A stretch of 19,888 bases of DNA, taken from an uncultured Christensenellaceae bacterium. GTDB taxonomy: Bacteria; Bacillota; Clostridia; Christensenellales; Pumilibacteraceae. Position 1 is the first letter of the stretch; each line of letters begins with the position of its first letter. The DNA lies in assembly GCA_910588315.1 (NCBI GenBank), contig CAJUQF010000026.1:1-19888 (forward strand), given 5' to 3'. Under the pieces are notes generated by a model, which worked only from the letters and a program-made list of their open reading frames with translations, did not search any database and was not told where the DNA came from. The position numbers and the translations under genes were made by a program. Shown in pieces: positions 16,501-19,888 of this stretch.

Positions 16501-19500
16501 GCGATATAGCTCATGGGAACGTTTACTTTAACGTTCGTAGAACTGTACGCTACGTCTATCGGCTTATAGCAGAACGGGGACTCCGAATTCTGGAAAACTT
16601 TATATGTAGGAGTCGCGTCCTTGCCGTACGATTTTACATAGTATTGATACTTAAAGTTATCGCTGAATTCTACGGTCTTGAGATATTCCTGTCTTGCGGC
16701 ATCGGTCGTAAGCGCTGCATACTCGGCTTTTGCCGTCGCGGTCTTAAAGTCGCGGTTCGGATCTATCGAAGCTATATCGACAAGATAATATTTGTCGTCG
16801 ACCTTGGTCTGAGCCTCCGCGTTGCCGTCGGTACGGAAGTACGTATGCATAGACGTAACGCCCGGCTTATTGTAACCGTAATAGAAGTTGAATACCGTAA
16901 GTTTGGAATCATCCGGCGTTTCGCTCTGCTCTTTTTTATCCGCAGAGTCGTAAAGCGTCTTGCCGTGATGATCGTCTTTTACCGCAATGGCTATCTGAAT
17001 GGGTTCGTAACTGCCGTCCGTGTGCTTATCGCTGAGTTCGATCACCCAATACTTAGCGGTCTTGATCTTAGCGTCATTCTGCGCAATGGGATTAAACTTA
17101 ACGACACCGTCTTCGATTATCTTTTCGTAGAACTTGACCGTAATCGATATATTCTTGTCGGTTTCGGCATGATACATCGGCGTGTAGATTATCGCCGCTT
17201 TGGGTTTGGAGGCAAATTCATTCTCGGGTATAGGCACTCGCGCACCGGCAGCGGCGCCGGAAGTCTTATCCTTATTGTCGAACGTAGCAACCAAATCCTT
17301 GGCGTCGACTGCGGCGCCGTCTGCTACCCAGCTTTCGTCAGCCGGATTGAAAAGCGTGCGCTGCTGCGCGTCGGCGTCGTTGAAAAGCCAAATTTTATTG
17401 GCAGACGGCGCGTTGATGGCATTATACATCTCTTCGCTGTTCGCGATGTATCTCGTCTGATTCAACTCCGAACGGTTCTCGTAGTTTATCATCCAAGCGT
17501 ATTCGTTATTTTCGGGATGATCGACGTCCTCTTTTCTGAGCGTCAAGCCATCCGAATTCATTATAGGATCGGAGTTTTTGACTTCTATCAAAAGATGCAG
17601 CGTCGCTATACCGGGCTGAGCACGGAATCCGTCCTGCACTGTAAATTCGAGATAGACAGGTACGGGGAAGAACTCCGTAGACGATAACGCGCTGAAATAC
17701 ACAACGTCGTTGCCGCCGCCGTCCTTGGTTATCGTAGCATACACATAATCGGAAAGCGTATACACCGCATCGGCTTTTTGCTCTTCGGTAAGACCGTTGA
17801 AGTTCGCATCCAAATATTGATAATACTCGCCGTTTACAAGCGCGACGGCTTTGGCGGTACCGGCAACAAACGTCGGATTGTCGCCGTCTTTATCGTATGC
17901 GATTTCACGCGCGGTGAAACTGTACGCGTTGTTAAGTCCCTTGGTAGAAACCGTGGCGGACATGTAATACGGCTCGGTGATTCTGTTCTCGAGCGTCTCG
18001 CCCGCGCCGAGCGGATGGTTATCCACGGTATTGAGCAACGGCGCCGAGTTGAGAACGGTTATCGTTACAAGACATTCGACGCTTGAGAAACCATCGGTTA
18101 TTTCGAAACGCAACTGCACGATCGCCGAAGTGGTACGCGATCTGCCCGTTATCTTGATACAAGGTATATCGGAATACGTAGTACTCCCGACTTTAACGGA
18201 CGTAACTTCAGTACCGATATATCCGGCATATTGCGCCGCGCTCGTTTCTATACCCGTCGGGTTTACGAAAGACAGAAGCTGCGCCTTTGTCGGAGTAACT
18301 TTCGGACTGTCCGAAGTCGACGAGGAGTGCGCGATATCGTAATCCGCAATAATAAATCGGGCTGCGTCCGTAAAGCCTGAGTCGAGCGGGTTGGTATTGT
18401 AATTTACGACGCCGTTTACCTTAGGGTTAAGACGTTCGTTGGACCAGTCGGTATCGAGATCGTATACGAGATCGTAGGGCGTGATCTGTATCTCGTCCAT
18501 ATTCTCTATCGTATAATTGACCGCCATCTGTCCGATATTGGGATTGTGTCCGTACTCGCCCCAAGGCGTATCGGGTCTGCGACCGTTTATCGCGTTTATT
18601 GGATATGACGTAGTAGCGGCGGGATCGCGGCGAGGCGAAAGTTCGCGGTTATTGACTTTGACCGCAACTGTCGCGGTACCGGTAGTCCCGTGCGTATCCT
18701 TTACGTTTACTCTGAATCGGAAATACTCGTCGTCGGTAGCGCGTATTGGCGTTATGACAAGTCCGGGGAACGAAGCGGTCAACCCGTCTGCGTTTAACGA
18801 TATGCCCAAACCTGTAAGATTGCCCGCCGGTATGCGTCTGAATATTTCCGCCGGAGCCGTGAGCGTAATAGGCTCGACGCGGAAGAACGTACCGGTAGTA
18901 TTATTATCGTTATCGAGTATAGCGCTTGCCCCGCCGTCTATTACGACCAAATCGTTTAACGCTCCGGTCGAATATTTAAACGTATCGGGGTCGATCGCGA
19001 TCGGAACAGCCGAACGCTCGGTGGCTTGGTAGTAACCCACGCCGCACACTTCCCCAGTAGTATTGTCGATATAGCTTATCGGCGTAAGGTATTGAACGAC
19101 GGGCGTATCGAGCGTAACGTCGTTAGAAGAAGTACCTTTCTCGTATTCGAAGTCGAGCGTAACGTTGCCGAGCGGAGTCAAGCTCGTAGGCGCTTGAGAC
19201 GTGACTTCTATCGCGATGGGATACCAGATACCGAGGTCCGTCGAATCGGACGGGTCGGTAACGCGCACAAGCACATAGAAATGCCCGAGCCTGGTCGTAT
19301 CGTTGTCTTTATACTGATTTTGAGTCGCATTACGCGCCGTAAATACTATTCGTTTGTTATTGTTGTCGTAGCTGTATACTACGTTCGCCGTCGCAGCGCC
19401 GGTACTGCCCGCCGCGGCTACAAGCCCCTGATTGAATCCGGTAGGATCGGTACCCTCGCCCGTCTTGGACGATAACGACCCATCGGTAGTATTTATCGAA

Positions 19501-19888
19501 GTTCTGCCGTAATAGTTGCTGCCGACGTTTTCCTTGAGCGGAACGAGAGTATTGGTAAGATCGACCTGAATATACTCGTTGGTCGGAATCTTGACTTCGC
19601 CCGGAACGAATGACGACGTTATATTGGCGCCGTCGTCGATATCGTAGACCATCGAATTAAGATCGACATAGCCGCTTTGCCCCGGCGCTATTCTAACGAT
19701 CGGCTCTTGCTGATTGGCAGTATTGAGCGTCGACGAGGCGAAATACGGGCGGGTGTTGGATATCTTGAACACCAAATCGACTTCTGCGTTTGTAGCGCCG
19801 TTACCCACCATGCCGAGCTTTGCCAAAGTCTCGCTCGACTGCGCGGTTATGCGCAATGTAACATACGTCGCATTGGGCGGTCTTACAC
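10581..19888 (-). CDS. Giant cadherin/Ig-like surface protein with zinc ribbon, TM helix and Pro/Gln-rich tail (5' partial)
   Basis: The frame is open to the right edge of the window, so the N-terminus is missing; about 3,101 residues are visible. Residues here are numbered from the in-frame TTG at 19856, which is probably not the true start. About fifteen beta-rich modules of roughly 80-500 residues end in strands leading into an xNxxP turn: NTRPYF (about 33), NSAPLLN (about 600), NSDPIMN (about 760), NTRPEI (about 1287), NDTPEI (about 2330), DNIAPSA (about 2512) and NNAPVYKND (about 2783). Acidic motifs such as YDIDDG, AYDKDGDNP, DVDIDDE and FEDRDAED recur, as in calcium-binding cadherin-like repeats. 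A CPYC/CGNC zinc-ribbon-like insert lies at 2346-2370. One transmembrane helix (about 2908-2932) is followed by a basic CKKRKMRR stop-transfer, a charged helix and a P/Q/G-rich tail of about 130 residues ending NPDDF. There is no LPXTG. The likely role is adhesion or cell-surface architecture; this is inferred. Confidence 0.9.
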   Translation of the reverse strand, partial: VRPPNATYVTLRITAQSSETLAKLGMVGNGATNAEVDLVFKISNTRPYFASSTLNTANQQEPIVRIAPGQSGYVDLNSMVYDIDDGANITSSFVPGEVKIPTNEYIQVDLTNTLVPLKENVGSNYYGRTSINTTDGSLSSKTGEGTDPTGFNQGLVAAAGSTGAATANVVYSYDNNNKRIVFTARNATQNQYKDNDTTRLGHFYVLVRVTDPSDSTDLGIWYPIAIEVTSQAPTSLTPLGNVTLDFEYEKGTSSNDVTLDTPVVQYLTPISYIDNTTGEVCGVGYYQATERSAVPIAIDPDTFKYSTGALNDLVVIDGGASAILDNDNNTTGTFFRVEPITLTAPAEIFRRIPAGNLTGLGISLNADGLTASFPGLVITPIRATDDEYFRFRVNVKDTHGTTGTATVAVKVNNRELSPRRDPAATTSYPINAINGRRPDTPWGEYGHNPNIGQMAVNYTIENMDEIQITPYDLVYDLDTDWSNERLNPKVNGVVNYNTNPLDSGFTDAARFIIADYDIAHSSSTSDSPKVTPTKAQLLSFVNPTGIETSAAQYAGYIGTEVTSVKVGSTTYSDIPCIKITGRSRTTSAIVQLRFEITDGFSSVECLVTITVLNSAPLLNTVDNHPLGAGETLENRITEPYYMSATVSTKGLNNAYSFTAREIAYDKDGDNPTFVAGTAKAVALVNGEYYQYLDANFNGLTEEQKADAVYTLSDYVYATITKDGGGNDVVYFSALSSTEFFPVPVYLEFTVQDGFRAQPGIATLHLLIEVKNSDPIMNSDGLTLRKEDVDHPENNEYAWMINYENRSELNQTRYIANSEEMYNAINAPSANKIWLFNDADAQQRTLFNPADESWVADGAAVDAKDLVATFDNKDKTSGAAAGARVPIPENEFASKPKAAIIYTPMYHAETDKNISITVKFYEKIIEDGVVKFNPIAQNDAKIKTAKYWVIELSDKHTDGSYEPIQIAIAVKDDHHGKTLYDSADKKEQSETPDDSKLTVFNFYYGYNKPGVTSMHTYFRTDGNAEAQTKVDDKYYLVDIASIDPNRDFKTATAKAEYAALTTDAARQEYLKTVEFSDNFKYQYYVKSYGKDATPTYKVFQNSESPFCYKPIDVAYSSTNVKVNVPMSYIAMPQAHGTNTETGGDHVAFANATAAASVNPGAGEKLLDSQYSIWSGAQLQYVYENLTLSDGSTSWTGSKLNDNPYINIDYIVAGESIKFDTRYVNNNRFTLSNPGDRAPMTDTDFREDKYGFAFSKKSEGDSVRAPGLLKLTVAVKTLGLTPSVTPTNVEYVDVDINLVNTRPEIKYVNENAYGQLTTVTVNMTMADMKATVDENGKDKPAGVTIDFKRDDTNGDHRLDTTTIFYSDRDRAQANSNYNGDTMKFYMPSAFGTMSDAEVDYVCNYGTSCSDPNMSDSALLDYYGVTNRSDIVDVDTPGKVNKYNYNPNPNFEKFFSVSPVSGAASSLQFIPKAKTQPQISEDKLDEYLGKYNLRKDENNNVYYPFKVLFYDDCDNSSFVRGYWTLATIKVYITNNKIRYDSSTVKEKYESTSTQDSSYNQAPMYKFDLSAGAAFFVDVTSLLIDNDIELDKTNNTLVTSSDAYTGDDKYIKDYLVMPAANDHVNINRLVNTSAPMPVTVKRGGDDAEVSTMPQTTLVFKTERAFKGRVNLAYTFRDSSGESDSFVTIVFSVGYNNAVPKTNDVAFGGSDSIDIYMKRGDYFVMYASDSTKFADDVAGDFDSAKPGMNTLGGVNFPFDELGNSGAVAKDAETMYLNNFRNYVGSYPATPNEGGNMGSIVLGSDDAASTLRIQSKYISSEHSRYVSVTEFGNAYASENDPSISLPVALLVRANGAIDTTVVVTLVDGSGATVVVNVRIHVLSTPPAVKDNITSIPAVGNSSITLNKSQDELNTFSLRMSYGQKAKFAIGSFMGDVDIDDEAKLLVYTGMDGNDFLITNPGSTATVTARSFTENSINYIEFSATDYINENGKTANVRFRIVDRNGSVSDYVNINVTIAPVSVVAVPNPRTIELMSYADFANVDGNASVPISVDLVSGANAAILSDADVTAPSAMYDVVVYALIKKQGDSFVAAREEEITSEMRICSVESETPGTGSSTSEIYKYVSRFFTASVSTDGKRLEFIPNSATFNEAATAISSIPLYISVGKRYITASDSTVTMPLVNTSVKVSVANSKIVAVENSPFNSGYPQVGDKLRESDFLEFTGTAGDSLTWKLYNTDDYELGLFYDWDMRRASGGKEKIEYVGHKVVMPTNEGITGKGDVLSVSHTGLGAEQTITIKINRKVYPGNQPSTPIEVWIYTADSVNNASKPTINDTAKVCATKIIVNVENDTPEIATTGLVLVCPYCRDSEHVRQVAGSKNTARCGNCNRTFKSLDPDLLGYSVTLSDVDGYVLDAKLENGKTLDVSIPDIINDADIDMDGYSLVSLGSDDSLISSNGTIKDAIMSSDNKRLFDIKVTDGVNSYGVSTISRISFTCRSNMRGLVGTVRVQFKDSVANSTTHVLTINLTVDNIAPSAKPGTTTNITMMGAGANAADADLEQKAKTFSILDFVTDANGDAFDATLAENANLYTYVFIDEIIVYMTDDLDNAPTLYGYGVYERDPETGEIVVDQETGNKVYAHDTLCRVEWVGDKHQSFKITPFKQVYGTQKVTIVVSDSGYEDGMEHDVIDGKSTAFTFTITIANPLEDVGEVLDSKNMVFGVTRAITAKDLLGEENAMGYTISSIEEVEGRGYLSIYEPGSGDSNDWRIHALTEGVEVNVKVTFTAGGITVTRTLPIKVVVNNAPVYKNDKKSYVYTTKMLVGNSKNQLHIYPEDWFEDRDAEDVMEFIAPVSSSQSVKVEVTRALDDNGRAYLLLTFNRRGEADITVNITDLSGRTYTRTVTVNCTDAPEMSWWEEFVSMIEANLMWFWIIVAASVVFIVLLIVIIVVVCKKRKMRREIEALLESETELEEEMMRLSAGPAGYQSFGYLPPTQAAPDPGLMLGGGAGAPNTGSLQLNAGTGAPTTGVDAGQLPPPAANPQGGTFNTIPGSAPQGQRPPQQPQQGMQQRPNQQQFGTPQGQRPPQQPGQQGRPMTPPPPQNNDGFNPDDF
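11049..11135 (-). other. Transmembrane helix and stop-transfer of the giant surface protein
   Basis: The encoded segment begins MWFWIIVAAS, runs through about 24 hydrophobic residues rich in Val and Ile, and ends in CKKRKMRR. The positive-inside rule puts the module-rich N-terminal part outside and the roughly 155-residue C-terminal tail in the cytoplasm. Confidence 0.85.
12747..12821 (-). other. Zinc-ribbon-like CxxC-17-CxxC insert in the giant surface protein
   Basis: CPYC (12821-12810) and CGNC (12758-12747) are separated by 17 residues that include a His and several basic residues, followed by a short hydrophilic return (NRTFKSLDPDLL). This spacing and the CPYC/CGNC knuckles match zinc ribbons, which are usually intracellular. 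It sits directly after an NDTPEI module boundary. The cysteines are seen; metal binding is inferred. Confidence 0.6.

Noticed and set aside
15030..17687. Two adjoining plus-strand frames of 442 codons each
   Set aside because: They are in the same antisense register as 10656-14192, with the same Arg/Val/Ile-rich composition, no credible SD and no family resemblance.

Overview
The window looks like chromosomal DNA of an uncultured Clostridia-type Bacillota, perhaps close to the Christensenellales; that placement is an inference. It rests on strong AGGAGG-type ribosome binding sites, consensus TTGACA/TATAAT promoters, a Bacillus-type PurF with a propeptide and four cluster cysteines, an ANTAR regulator next to a glutamine synthetase gene, and a TasA/CalY-type secreted protein. 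Every convincing gene is on the minus strand, so the order of transcription runs from high to low coordinates.

Right half (10581-19888): one reading frame of about 3,100 codons, open at the window edge. It encodes the C-terminal part of a giant surface protein: about fifteen cadherin/Ig-like modules with acidic DxD motifs, an embedded CxxC...CxxC zinc-ribbon-like insert, one transmembrane helix, and a Pro/Gln-rich tail predicted to be cytoplasmic. A perfect hairpin terminator follows. Next comes a separately promoted secreted protein (8039-10433): a TasA/CalY-like N-terminal domain, a right-handed beta-helix and GLUG-like repeats. Its signal peptide is separated from the body by an apparent 1-nt frameshift.

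Middle (7130-8038): about 0.9 kb without a gene. It holds a cluster of related hairpin-forming repeats and then the promoter and leader of the next transcription unit. The leader contains an intrinsic-terminator-like hairpin and a possible 14-residue leader peptide.

Left half (1-7129): a probable operon of phosphosugar mutase, glutamine synthetase-family protein, ANTAR regulator, purF, carA and carB (truncated by the window edge). The last three genes encode two glutamine amidotransferases and the synthetase partner of one, so the cluster reads as glutamine supply or sensing joined to the first steps of purine and of pyrimidine/arginine synthesis. However, the glutamine synthetase-like protein appears to lack two residues normally needed for catalysis, so its role may be sensing or a different ligation. 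The candidates for something new are this divergent synthetase with its degenerate-receiver ANTAR partner, the SD-in-hexaloop hairpin before carA, the giant cadherin-like protein with a zinc ribbon, and the repeat cluster.
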